Shown here one piece after another: positions 11,251 to 21,384 of a stretch of 36,949 bases of DNA. Within the stretch, counting starts at the first letter, position 1. Each line of letters starts with the position of its first letter. The notes under the pieces are model-generated. The model ran no database searches. It was given only the letters and a program-made list of their open reading frames with translations, and had not been told where the DNA came from. The position numbers and the translations under genes were made by a program. This DNA comes from Podaxis mareebaensis (lineage: Eukaryota; Basidiomycota; Agaricomycetes; Agaricales; Agaricaceae): the NCBI GenBank assembly GCA_018524725.1, contig JAEUWP010000164.1, forward strand, positions 1 to 36,949, given 5' to 3'.

Positions 11251-13520
11251 ATGACTACGCTAATGCGTGTTGCGGTGGCCCCGCTCGTTTTAGCTGCTCT
11301 TTTCGCTATCCATGTTCAAGCTGCCATTGGTCCTACTTCTGATCTTCACATTGTAAACAAGAATATCGCTCCTGATGGTTTCACTCGATCGTAAGTGCCA
11401 ACTATTGTAATGAGCGTGTTGAGGCACTTATTTCGTTATTTCAAGGACCGTTCTAGCCGGCCGGACTGCTGCCAGTGCTAGCTTCCCTGGCCCACTCATT
11501 CGAGGTAACAAGGTACGACGGACCTAGTTGAGTCCTCGCACCCCCTTTGTCTTATACCCAATGCATAGGGCTCCACGTTCAGATTGAACGTTATCGACGA
11601 ATTGACCGACCCAACCATGTTACGAAGCACGAGCATCGTGAGTTTGGCTACCGATGCGTTCACCATTAGTCGCTGACATGGGGCACCTGCAGCACTGGCA
11701 CGGTCTTTTCCAAGCAGGCTCAAGCTGGGCAGATGGGCCCGTTGGGGTTACACAATGTCCCATTTCCCCCGGCCATTCGTTCCTCTACGAGTTCAGGGTA
11801 CCCGATCAAGCCGGGACTTTCTGGTATCACTCTCACCACTGTTCGTTCGTCTCCTCTTGGCAAAGAGGTAGCCCCCCCTGACCTTTTCTCAGCAACACAA
11901 TACTGCGATGGTTTGCGAGGCGCTTTCGTTGTATACGATCCTTTCGATCCCCATAGGCTTAGGTAAGTCGTGTTCGTCTGTTGCCACCTCCACTGATGCT
12001 GAAGCCCACCGTAGATATCTAATTGATGACGGTATGTGGTAACAAGTCATTGCAACTACATATTCTCACTTCCGATTTTGTAGAGAGCACCGTCATCACC
12101 TTAGCCGACTGGTAAATGTTCATTGACATGGGCCCAGAACCCAGACTGACTCGAGCAATGAACAGGTATCACGTTCCAGCGCCTCAAGCTGGTTTCATTC
12201 CAAGACCTGATTCCACCCTGATCAACGGGAAAGGCCGCTATCCCGGTGGCCCGACCAGTCCGCTCGCTGTCATCCGAGTCCTAAAGGGTATCAAGTATAG
12301 ATTCCGCCTCGTCTCCATCTCTTGTGACCCCAACTACACATTCTCGATTGATGGCCACACCATGGTGAGTACATTATTCCTTCCATTGTATGAGATGGTC
12401 TAATGTTTTCCTCCAGACGATCATCGAGGTCGATGGTATCAATGTCCAACCTTTGACCGTTGATTCAATCCAAATCTTCGCTGGCCAACGTTACTCCTTC
12501 GTACTGGACGCCAATCAACCCGTTGGCAATTATTGGATCCGTGCTCTACCGAACCTTGGTCCTACAGGCTTCGTCGGTGGCGTCAACTCCGCCATCTTGC
12601 GATATGTTTTCGCCCCGAACAGGGACCCCACTACAACACAAACTCCCCCAACTCGGCCACTCCGTGAAACTAATCTCGTCCCCCTGGAAAATCCCGGTGC
12701 ACCTGGTGGTAGCGCGCCAGCAGATGTTGCCATCAACCTTGCAATTCTTTTCGACCCCGTTACGAGGAGGTTCCTGATCAATGGTGCTACATTCACACCA
12801 CCGGAGTCACTCCCCGTCTTGTTACAGATTATCAGCAAGACTACACCCCCTCAGGACTTGCTTCCGAAAGGAAGTGTTTATGCGCTTCCCCGCGACAAAG
12901 TTATCGAACTTACTTTGCCAGGAGGTTCACCCGGCAGCCCAGTAAGTCAAGTTCAATCGTCGCTGTCTGCGGTAATGAAACATCTTTCTGCAGCATCCAT
13001 TCCATCTCCATGGTGTAAGTCTGTCCTTGTCATGACCCAACAGATAGCTTAATGATTCTCGCAGCATGCATTTGACGTTGTCCGGAGTGCCGGAAGTACC
13101 ACTTATAACTATAGAAACCCGGTGCGAAGGGATGTTGTCAATATCGGTGAAGCGAGCGATAATGTTACGATTCGTTTCCGCACTGATAATCCCGGTCCGT
13201 GGATTCTGCACTGGTGAGTAACGCCTTTTATTATTAGATATGTCTTTCCTGACGTTGCTTTAGCCATATTGACTGGCACCTTGACATGTATGTGACGCGC
13301 CTCGGGCTCTCACTTGTACTCTGAGTCTAAATGTTGTTTCAGTGGCCTCGCTGTTGTCTTCGCTGAAGACATTCCGACCATCGAGAAGGCTGACCCTCCT
13401 CGTACGTCATCGCAGATGATATTTAACTGTGACTCCTGGAAGCTGATCTATATTCGACCAGAATCATGGGATCAATTGTGCCCCATCTATGAACAACAAC
13501 CCCCTGAAACGTTCCCTTAA
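11251..13520 (+). CDS. Secreted laccase (multicopper oxidase)
   Basis: Fourteen exons: 11251-11390, 11446-11512, 11569-11637, 11693-11840, 11893-11962, 12015-12031, 12084-12111, 12166-12364, 12417-12941, 12994-13014, 13065-13213, 13264-13287, 13343-13401, 13462-13520. They sum to 1575 nt (524 aa). A signal peptide ends near VQA, then AIGP, the usual mature N-terminus. All four copper signatures are present: HWHG (93-96), FWYHSHH (138-141), HPFHLHGH (422-429) and HCHIDWH (477-483), with the T1 cysteine at 478. The axial T1 position is Leu488. The enzyme oxidises phenols with reduction of O2 to water, extracellularly. Exons of 17, 21, 24 and 28 nt are present. In the second signature His141 replaces the common Leu (HSHLS in most laccases). 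No break; it looks functional. Confidence 0.96.
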
Positions 13521-14128
13521 ATCAATGTACTAGAAACGGTGGCTTCTGCCTGTTTTCGTTGCCTTTCCTCTGACCTCTCTAGTTTATTCTTTTTGTTAAG
13601 CTCTTGTGGACATTCGATAGCTGATTACCCCAGCTATAGTAGAGCCAAGGGGTACACGGTCAATTGAGAGTTGCTACAGAGTACGCTAATTGAAGAATAA
13701 GAAATGTATATGATTGAGGATACCGGACCGTGGCGAACACTTCTTCGACATCACCCCTAAAAGAATTATTGGCAATGAGGAATATGAGCGTTCATTCGAG
13801 CCGCATCCTTGTGAAGCCCAGCATCCTGATGAAGGGGTCCGCAGCCGAGTTCTGTAGTCACCCTCTCCCTGAATGTTGAACATTGAGCAGTGGTTTCCCG
13901 CCCACCTCCCTCACCGGATTGTAAAAACTCTGTTTCCTCTGAGAATTCGGACAGTGATTGGGTTTACTTTCCTGGATCATGGTTCCCTTCAACATATCTA
14001 CTCGAGCATTTGGGTACCAGGGGTGATCGTATCACTCACCCATGTAAGTCAAAGGTGTTCGTAAATTGCGAGTTTGAGGGGCTGGCATTTAATATCATGT
14101 CAAAATCATTAGTGCAACATCATACAAC
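13521..14128. other. Intergenic, laccase 3' side
   Basis: It holds the laccase 3' UTR and the upstream side of tRNA-Gly. I see no other gene or repeat. Confidence 0.4.
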
Positions 14129-14200
14129 ACGTCGATGGTGAAGTGGTTATCATGCTTGCCTTCCAAGCAAGCGGCACGGGTTCGATTCCCGTTCGACGTA
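14129..14200 (+). tRNA. tRNA-Gly (UCC)
   Basis: Length 72 nt. The 7-bp acceptor stem ACGTCGA/TCGACGT pairs perfectly and is followed by discriminator A. The anticodon arm is CTTGC-CTTCCAA-GCAAG with anticodon TCC, and the T arm is CGGG-TTCGATT-CCCG. There is no intron. Confidence 0.95.
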
Positions 14201-14560
14201 CTTAGCAATTGCGATTGAGTTGCAATTTCTTTTGTCCCTTTCCCCCTCGTTGATACCTAAATAGCATTATCCGAAATCCGTATGTATTATTCTTTAATTG
14301 TTCTTTTCAATAAAAAGTGTTGTTTTATTTACAGCTTCGGGCGATTCGTGGGAGATGGTTCAGAGCAGACACCTGAGAATGGCATAAAATGGGGAAGGGA
14401 AAAAAAATACATGAATAAATAGGTGGATTGATACATCAGGTATATTACGAAGTCTATATGTGAGTCAGTATGGGTATCCGGCGCTAAACGTCAGGGAATG
14501 CACACCTGAAGATACGCACTCGAATATACTACACAAAGAAATTGAGTTCGTGAATTAAAC
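14201..14560. other. Intergenic, AT-rich
   Basis: It lies between tRNA-Gly and the convergent end of the Hua1-like gene, and includes a T-run after the tRNA suitable for Pol III termination. Nothing else is seen. Confidence 0.4.
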
Positions 14561-15965
14561 TTAAAAGAAAGTCCTCCCGCATCCCCCGCAGATAGGACAA
14601 TTGATAGTATCGATAATAATGTTCATTGTACCCTTGCCGTTACACCTCCAACACAGATACCCACCAATCCTCGGGTCTCCGGCTCTGTAAACAATAGCAC
14701 CCGGTGGAGGGGGTGGAGGACTCCTCAGTCCCGACCCGGCCCCTAATGACACCGTGCCAGGTCCTCGAGCGTAATACCCGTTATGGGGCGGGGCGTCGTA
14801 CCCGCTGAAGCTCGTCGAACGACGTGGTAGTGGCGGCACTTGACGACGGGGAGGTCCGCCTAGCTGTTGGGGAAGAGGTTTTTGGAGATTGATGTTTTGA
14901 GTGTTAGAAGCGGCGGAGGAAGAGGAGTAGGAATAGGCTAGAGGTCCGGAGAAGGGTTTTCCGTATTTTGACCAGCACTTCTTGCATGGTCGGAGGGGAT
15001 CGTAGTGTTTATATCCTGTGTTGTGACCTAGAAGGGGGCTTAATTGTGGCGCGGGATTACGGATGTGTTAGGAACGTACATTTTTCACATTGATGACCTT
15101 TAGGATAAACTAGAAGTTGTCCGTCGTGCAGGAGCGGTCTACCTGGAACAGGCGTGGTTGTAGGGCCTTGTTCTTCGGGTGGGTGTCGTGGTGGTGGGGC
15201 GGGATCCTGCGACGTTTGATTCGAGGTGCGATTTTCCTCGGGGCTGGAAACTAGTCCATCGCCCGTTCCCGCAGCATAGAAATCTCTGGCAAAATCAGAG
15301 GTGCCTTCTGGAACAGTTACTGGAGATGAGGGAGGGCGGCGCGGAGGGAGAGGAGGTGCGGGAGCAGATGGAGGTGAGGTTGGAACGGTGGAAGATGAGG
15401 GCCTGTTGAGCGATTGTCCAGGATATGATGACCAAGAAGCACCCGTTCTTTGAGGGGAAACATATGTGCGGCTGCTCAATCCAGTTGCGTGCCTCTCTAT
15501 CTGGTTGGCAATCTGATCGATTTGCTCCGAGAGTTGTTGCCAGAGGCCGCCTCTGCTGCGGTGGGAGGAACCGGTTGGATGAGGAGATAGGAAGCCCGAT
15601 GGGGTCGGACGAGGATGGGGTGAAGGCTGGACTGGAGGTGCGGGAGGCGGCTGGAATGGCCGCGATGGACCAAACTCGACTGTTGTCTCACCCTGGAGAG
15701 GATCTGCGCGTGGGGTGTATGGCGGGGGCTCGTCTAAGGGATCATGGCCGGATGACGTCACGTTTCCAGTTGTGCTGCTCATCGCAGGCGGTGTGTTCAA
15801 AGTCGGCACTTGTGAAGAATGATTTGCGACCGAACTATCCGGTGGAGTAGATGACACAGGAGGTTCCAATGAGGGAGAGTTTGAGGTGTGCGAACTTCCA
15901 CCCTGGGTTTCTTGTGTTTCTGGCGTTTGCAATCTGGACCTGGACGGACTTCTATGGTTCAACAT
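14561..15965 (-). CDS. Proline-rich protein with CxxC zinc motifs, Hua1-like
   Basis: Exons 15965-15080 and 15027-14561 sum to 1353 nt (450 aa). The first about 290 residues are Ser/Pro-rich and disordered, with a PPPY-type motif (EPPPYTP) that could bind WW domains and several poly-Pro runs. Then come paired cysteine motifs, QCEKC (completed across the intron) and PCKKCWSKYG, another Pro-rich linker, and a C-terminal LCWRCNGKG...INCPICGGCG zinc element of the DnaJ-cysteine-rich type. This arrangement resembles yeast Hua1, a cytoplasmic protein linked to ubiquitin ligase adaptors and actin patches. The family assignment rests on motif order and C-terminal position, not on a search. The function remains uncertain. 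Confidence 0.7.
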
Positions 15966-16465
15966 GATGGTTTAGTGGAGGAAGTGGTGTTTGCTCACTG
16001 GAATAGGAATATATACTGGGGGTCGAGCAGTGGCTAAGTGCGAGTAGTAGTGCTCTTGGCGGTGCAAGCGGCCGGCATTCTGAGACCCACACGTGATATG
16101 TGTCCCTGTCTGCTAGTGCCTTGGGTTGTTGGCGGTGCTCGATATCAATGTAAGGCGCAAGTACATCACCGGGACTTGTCAGCACCCAATCGTAAAAAGT
16201 GAGAGTTCCGCAGCATACTTTGGCACTGCCGATGCTTGTCAACAAGTATGGCGCTCGCACCAAGGACCCTGGCAATCCTGATGATAATGCCGTTCCAAAC
16301 ATGATAACTTGCTCTTGCTCAAAACAAGCCGACTGCATCCACTAGAATTAACAAGGCAGAAATGCTGGTTTATCGCATAATTATTGGGTATCAAGCATGA
16401 CAATAGCAGTATGTATAACAATCTATGATCTAGAAACGCACAATTCATTGTCGACAATTCTAAAT
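15966..16465. other. Intergenic, upstream of the Hua1-like gene
   Basis: It holds the promoter of the Hua1-like gene and the 3' UTR of the methyltransferase gene, both on the minus strand. A minus-strand ORF through it lacks any motif and is judged spurious. Confidence 0.4.
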
Positions 16466-17830
16466 CTATAATTTAGCTGAAGTCAAATCACCTCGAATGG
16501 CGCTGATATAATGCCAAAGCGAAGTAAATTCGCGGGTCTGTAGCTCATGCAAGATCCTCGGCTGCCAGACATCTCGTATGAACGAGTCTGGTATACTTTG
16601 TCTCACGAGCACAGGCCGAACGGCATTAAATGCCTGCGGGGGATGGTCAGCATCCAATCCGGTCGACAAGTCATGTATCACCCACCTTCACATAATTGAC
16701 GCAAATCAGTTCTTTCACATCTTGATCTCTACCGTAATCCGAGATGCCCTCCGACCAAGAAACGTCCATCCAGAGATCACGTAGTTTAACCTCGCTCAGC
16801 AGTTTGGAAGCCTGGGCCAATCTGTCTGGCCGTTGATATTGCGAGCTTTCCAGCCCCTGACCGAAGGCATGAAGCCATCCGGCGAGCCAAGAAACGTCTT
16901 TATCCATATCTCCGCGTCGTACATTCTGTTCCGCGCTGATGAAAGGATCATAAATGAACGGCTTCATTGGCTTTTTTGACCGGTCAAAGGAACCTTGGGA
17001 CAGTTCACCGTCCGCGATGAGGAGTATCCCACCTAGGAGAAGCAAGTTCAGTAATATTAGCCTGGCATTCCAGCCTCGACAACGACTGAGCATACCCGGC
17101 TTGAGGCATCGAGCCATATCTTCTACGAGGTCTCGAGGTTCTGCAACCTGTCAAACATGTCGGTCGTCAATACCATGCGTCGATTTAATTGCCGGGTTAC
17201 TCTGCGTACATGTTGAAGAACCGCACGACATTGTATGACGTCGAACCGGCCCGAGAAGTCAAGCGGCAATCCACCGGCCAGATCACACTGGGCAAATCTG
17301 CATAATCGGTGTGAACATCTCATGTCGTCGCTTGACAGGTCAAATGATACCCACGTATAATTTTTGGGAAGTGATCTATGGGAGGATAGGTCAAGAAAAA
17401 GTGCCTGCATTCACAAGAGAAAAACGCACGAGTTTCCGAGGTTCCAGTCGGTAAGATCAAGACCGGTGACCTGCGCTTCGGGGAAACGTCTGCTCATTTC
17501 TATAGCCCTATCACTCGAGGTCAGAAAACAATAGTATCACTACGCGGCATGGAAGTGTAAGAACCATATTCCTGTCCCGCAACCTACGTCGAGGATTTCC
17601 GGGTCAGAGGTCGAGCCAAGACGCTCCTCGATGACGCCTCTCAAATCAGTTGGATACAGGCCACCGATTAATTTGGTCCAGATTCGATGCTGGAGGTCCA
17701 ACCGCTGTAAACATGGATCACGCATATCAGCCTGCAGGACAGCGCACATGACGACCGCGAAACTCACCTGAGATTCCGGGAAATCATTTGGTAGCTGATA
17801 TGCGTTTGGAAAAGACGAACTCGACGACAT
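16466..17830 (-). CDS. SAM-dependent class I methyltransferase
   Basis: Seven exons in transcript order: 17830-17768, 17704-17565, 17507-17430, 17375-17210, 17147-17096, 17032-16686, 16633-16466; 1014 nt (337 aa). The Rossmann-fold signature ILDVGCGTGIWAIEM is assembled across an intron (about residues 57-72). It is followed by motif II (VTGLDLT), the post-II FDVIQCRAVLQH and the late CLKPGGILLIADGE. This is the pattern of the Methyltransf_25-type small-molecule methyltransferases (LaeA-like group) abundant in basidiomycetes; the substrate cannot be told. No signal peptide; probably cytosolic or nuclear. A stretch in exon 4 (about 17329-17291) has GT and AG ends and is 39 nt, so an in-frame variant without it is possible. 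Confidence 0.88.
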
Positions 17831-17875
17831 GATTGTAATGTAGGGTGAATGAAGGCTGACGACCAAGACGAACTA

Positions 17876-17882
17876 ATTTATA
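17876..17882 (-). promoter_or_regulatory. TATA box (TATAAAT) of the methyltransferase gene
   Basis: TATAAAT on the minus strand lies about 46 nt upstream of the start codon, a usual distance for fungal genes with short leaders. Confidence 0.45.
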
Positions 17883-18218
17883 GGAGTCGCCACCATGATT
17901 CGCACGTTCTCGGGGCGGGTGCGGAGGATACCGTTCGTCGGGATTTGGAGCCACCGACCAATCCAGCCACCGCGTCGCGTCATACCTGCTTAGACGAGAC
18001 ACTTCTCTCGGGAGTTGTTCGGTAGCCATCCGTCCACTTTCAGGCAACAAAAAAAGCAGTGCATCTTTATTATACTTCCATTTTCCTCGGTGTTACTGGC
18101 CACATCATGTCCCGAAACTAAACTTCTTAATCAGCCCTTGCGGGGCCTGAGGCCGGTAATGTGCGCGAGTCTGAATGACGTCATATCCGGGCCCAAAAAC
18201 TTATCCGAGTTTAATAAA
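17883..18218. other. Intergenic between the methyltransferase gene and tRNA-Ile
   Basis: No gene seen. It includes the rest of the methyltransferase promoter. Confidence 0.4.
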
Positions 18219-18292
18219 TGGCCAACGTGGGGATCGAACCCAAGACCTTCGCGTTATTAGCACGACGCTCTAACCAACTGAGCTAGTCGGCC
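18219..18292 (-). tRNA. tRNA-Ile (AAU)
   Basis: Length 74 nt, no intron. Acceptor stem GGCCGAC/GTTGGCC has one G-T pair and discriminator A. The D arm is TAGCTCAGTTGGTTAGAGC. The anticodon loop CTAATAA gives anticodon AAT, and the T loop is TTCGATC. Confidence 0.94.
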
Positions 18293-19701
18293 GACATCAA
18301 CATGGTTTAAAGATATCCTCATGAGCCTTTAGCGCGATTCATCTCAAGGTTTTAGGCATCAAACTCCGGGCGTAGTGTCGAGACCACTCCTAATTCGGCT
18401 TAGCCACTCTCAGTTGACGGGATGATAGCAAAGCTCTCAGCCAGGGAGCGTATAGCATTCGGCCTTCAGCCAGCAGAACCGACGAAAAGACCCAGACCGA
18501 GCCGAACACCTTGTCCTCGTTCTCCTCACATTTGCCATATGCTTTTCCTGCTTCGTAAACACCTATAGGATGTCGCTCTTTCCTCGCCCCCGATTCATCT
18601 TGTCACCGAGTCGCGGGGCGGTTATTCAGCGCTGCGCGATGAATTTTCAGTGATCGTCTCACTTGGTGCCCACTTGAGACTCTACTCCTGTAACCGGGTC
18701 GAGGAGTCCGTTTTACGAACACTCACTGCCACGGTGATAATCCCTGTTCACCCCTATTATGCATGATCGTACACTCGGTCAGTGTTCCTAAGATAATAAA
18801 TAACGCGGTCGCTCACGACATCGAACGTTAGCTTGTGTGTATTCTCATTGCTGTCCCATATCCTCCTTCGGAAAATTTTCTGCGCCAACTGATTAGGAGC
18901 CCCAGTAGAGAGCGACTTAGACAGAGTTCTAGGCCATGTATCGCCATCCCCACATCGAAGAAGTTGAGGATGACAGCCTTGATGGTCGCGTCGAGCATAA
19001 AAAGTCACTTAATCAGTTGAGGGGACGATGGCGGGGCTAGGGCGTAGTTTTTTGTTCTTGATCGGACTAGTTTAAGATTCTTTGATGGTGACCGCTGGAT
19101 TGAAGTTGAGAAGTATGCTTCCTAAACAAACGCGCAACTTCTTCATCAGCGACGCAAGCTGATAAATTCCGTCTTTCTAAGTTCACGGCACATAGACTTT
19201 TTGCTGGACCTGGTCTAGAAGTGAATTTACGCGCTATACATGAAACTTGAAGTGATTAATGCTGGCCGATGGGCCAGCCGTTCTTGACTTGCTTTAGCTT
19301 CCTGGATCATCCCCGTTGCGTATGTCTAAAGTTCCCTGCTCCAGACCGTCTCCCTCATTCTGTGGTGGCACTCGGTGGTCATGGCCCGTGGAAGTCGGTA
19401 CAAAATACAGTATGAGTCGGACGGGGGGATATGGCTTCGCGTTTTTTTCCCCTGGAGAGTGGCGAGAGGATTGGCGCTGACGCGCCGATGGAAGTTGGCG
19501 TACGTACCTCATCAAAACGGCCAGAAGAGCCGTTCATGGCCGTCACCTAAAAATTTGGTTACCCCGCCAGAAGTCCAGCGGGCGCTATGACATTTTAAGG
19601 GCTGGTATGAGCGAGGAGTGCCCTTCGCAATAGTATAAAAGACAGAAAATGTGCCCCTTGGATAGTCACCAACAATTTTGGGTCTGTATCATCTCTTCAA
19701 C
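18293..19701. other. Intergenic, 1.4 kb, upstream of the Kre9-like gene
   Basis: No supportable gene. Short ORFs on both strands lack motifs. It contains the promoter of the next gene. Confidence 0.4.
19634..19640 (+). promoter_or_regulatory. TATA box (TATAAAA) of the Kre9/KNH-like gene
   Basis: A perfect TATAAAA 62 nt before the ATG, followed by a CT-rich leader (catctcttcaac). This suggests a strongly or inducibly expressed gene. Confidence 0.55.
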
Positions 19702-20183
19702 ATGCAAATCACTGCTTTCGCTATTCTTCTCCTCTCCTTTGTGAGCTCCTCCCTCGCCTACTTGGTCCATGTCCCCAACGACGAGCACGGCTGGAGGGCA
19801 CATGGCCCACAAACGTGAATATGACCGGTTGCACTGTCCTTCTGGGATACTGACAATACGCTTAGCCTCTCCTGGGAGCGGGTTGACACCGACCCCGAGG
19901 GCTTCGCTGTCGTCCTCACCAACCAGGTACGGAAGCTCGTTACTTACAATGTCCGTTTCCGACGCTTAACGACTTGCTGTTTGCACATCAGGACCGCACC
20001 GTGCTGAAGCACGATTTCGTCGTTGAGAAATGGGTCGATGGCACCCGCCTCAAGACTAAAATCTGGCCTCCCCGTGGCGGATTCCCCACCGGAGACCATT
20101 TCCGCGTCAACCTTGTCAAGAGCGCGCATGATCCTAACACAATCTATGCTCAGTCGAATGAGTTTAGCATCAAGCATTGGTAG
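19702..20183 (+). CDS. Small secreted Kre9/KNH-like N-terminal domain protein
   Basis: Exons 19702-19814, 19866-19926 and 19992-20183 sum to 366 nt (121 aa). A signal peptide covers residues 1-19 (MQITAFAILLLSFVSSSLA). The mature part is one beta-sandwich-like module: a GW...LSWE opening strand, VVLTNQD, a central IWPPRGGFPTGDHFRVNLV and a closing YAQSNEFSI. This order fits the Kre9/KNH-type Ig-like domain found at the N-terminus of fungal cell-wall proteins, here as a stand-alone domain without the Ser/Thr-rich GPI tail. It is probably exported to the wall or medium; the biochemical role of the domain is not established. The assignment is by pattern only. Confidence 0.75.
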
Positions 20184-20486
20184 ATGCTATGTACATTAGT
20201 AGATTCATATTGAGATTCCGAACAGCACGGACGTGGTTCAATGGACTTATAGGCCCTGTTGTAGATCGTGTGATTTACACTCCTGCAGTGCTAATAGAAC
20301 TTGTGCCCATCCTTGAGTTCATTGAGCAGACTAGCATGAGGTCAGCTAGGCTCAAGCACCACCGTGATTCAATATTAGAGGTCGTGATCATACTCCTGGT
20401 CCCGCCTGCACAATATGAGATTGGCGATCCATAGAACATCTGTGGACAGTGTTAAAATGGTAGAAAAAGAACTAATTATATATCGA
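20184..20486. other. Intergenic, 303 bp
   Basis: It holds the 3' UTR of the Kre9-like gene and the downstream side of tRNA-Tyr. No gene. Confidence 0.4.
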
Positions 20487-20588
20487 TCCGACCTGCCTGG
20501 CTCGAACAGGCGACCTCAAGATTCCGATTTCTCGGATTGCGATGGTATCCATTACAGTCTCGCGCTCTTCCAACTGAGCTAAGGTCGG
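20487..20588 (-). tRNA. tRNA-Tyr (GUA) with intron
   Basis: Total 102 nt; about 73 nt mature. Acceptor stem CCGACCT/AGGTCGG and discriminator A. The anticodon GTA lies in the stem CGAGA/TCTTG, and an intron of about 29 nt follows the base 3' of the anticodon, the canonical nuclear position. The intron can fold into two small hairpins, TGG-ATA-CCA and TCCGA-GAAA-TCGGA. The T arm is CCTG-TTCGAGC-CAGG. Eukaryotic tRNA-Tyr genes nearly always carry an intron. Confidence 0.93.
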
Positions 20589-21000
20589 TTAATTGTGAGG
20601 GAAAGCTTGACCCCCCAGAGGCGTTCAGCGCTTATGGAGGGTCCTTTCATTGTGGCAGGGTTAAACATTTTTCAGAATAACAGAGTTTCCAGATGTGTTA
20701 TTGATCATCTCACAAAGCTTCCATGTTGCGTTAGAGCAGGGTGCCATGGACGATGGCGTCATGAAGTGCATGCTTTGGCTTATCAGTGCATGTGTAGAAT
20801 ACAATGGTGTGCGCGCCGTGGGTCTCGTACAATAGGACACGAGCCTTCTAATACTTCGGAATGGGTGATGTCGACTTTCTTAGTGAAGAAAACCGCGCAG
20901 CAGGTTCTTTGTAATTGCCTTCGATTGACAATAAAAGCTGCGCATGATTCATCAGAAGAATGTTTGTATAGATAACCAAGAGGATGCACCTCGTGCCTCA
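20589..21000. other. Intergenic between tRNA-Tyr and the hypothetical gene
   Basis: A + strand ORF at 20595-20975 crosses most of it but has no motif, no splice support and a tRNA promoter next to it. Nothing else is seen. Confidence 0.35.
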
Positions 21001-21360
21001 TTACTTCCGCTTTCTCTCGTCGTGCAAGGCGTCTTTGAGCTTTTGGAGCTGGACGGTGACTGCAGTGTTGCCGCCCTGAGAAGCGGTGGATCTGGCCTGG
21101 AAGTCTTGAATGAAAGCCTCGAGGCGCTTCTCGGCGTTTTTGGTCGACAAAGGAGTCGTAGCCAGAGTCTGGATGCGGACAGGAGGGTGGAGTGGTACGT
21201 CCATGGGCGTCTGTGGTCGAAAGAGAATGAAGGGTGTCGGGGGTAGTGGGTCACGTGGAGTGCTACGCGAGTCGTACGAGCTGTCGAAAAAAGTTATATC
21301 CCCAGACCACTCTGCCTCCTGTCCGTTTGGAATCCCCCAGCCCCACTTTCTCCGTCCCAT
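21001..21360 (-). CDS. Hypothetical protein, C-terminal coiled-coil
   Basis: The reading frame is open from far upstream. I chose the ATG at 21360 (MGRRKWGWGIP...) because the codons before it are the antisense of the squalene synthase first exon and give an artificial Glu-rich stretch. This start yields 119 aa. The middle is Pro-rich (PLPPTPFILFRPQTPMDVPLH). The last about 45 residues are charged and helical (NAEKRLEAFIQDFQ...LQKLKDALHDERKRK). No family is recognised. If real, its start codon lies only 24 bp from that of ERG9 on the other strand. The frame length and the shift from Pro-rich to helical composition favour a gene; the lack of introns and homology leave doubt. Confidence 0.45.
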   Translation of the reverse strand: MGRRKWGWGIPNGQEAEWSGDITFFDSSYDSRSTPRDPLPPTPFILFRPQTPMDVPLHPPVRIQTLATTPLSTKNAEKRLEAFIQDFQARSTASQGGNTAVTVQLQKLKDALHDERKRK

Positions 21361-21384
21361 CCCTTCCACGACAGTCAGTATACC

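Noticed and set aside
15952..16338. - strand ORF of 128 codons upstream of the Hua1-like gene
   Set aside because: No motif, no splice link; overlaps the start and promoter of the Hua1-like gene.
20595..20975. + strand ORF of 126 codons after tRNA-Tyr
   Set aside because: No recognisable domain or signal peptide; composition rich in Cys, His and Trp as in random frames.
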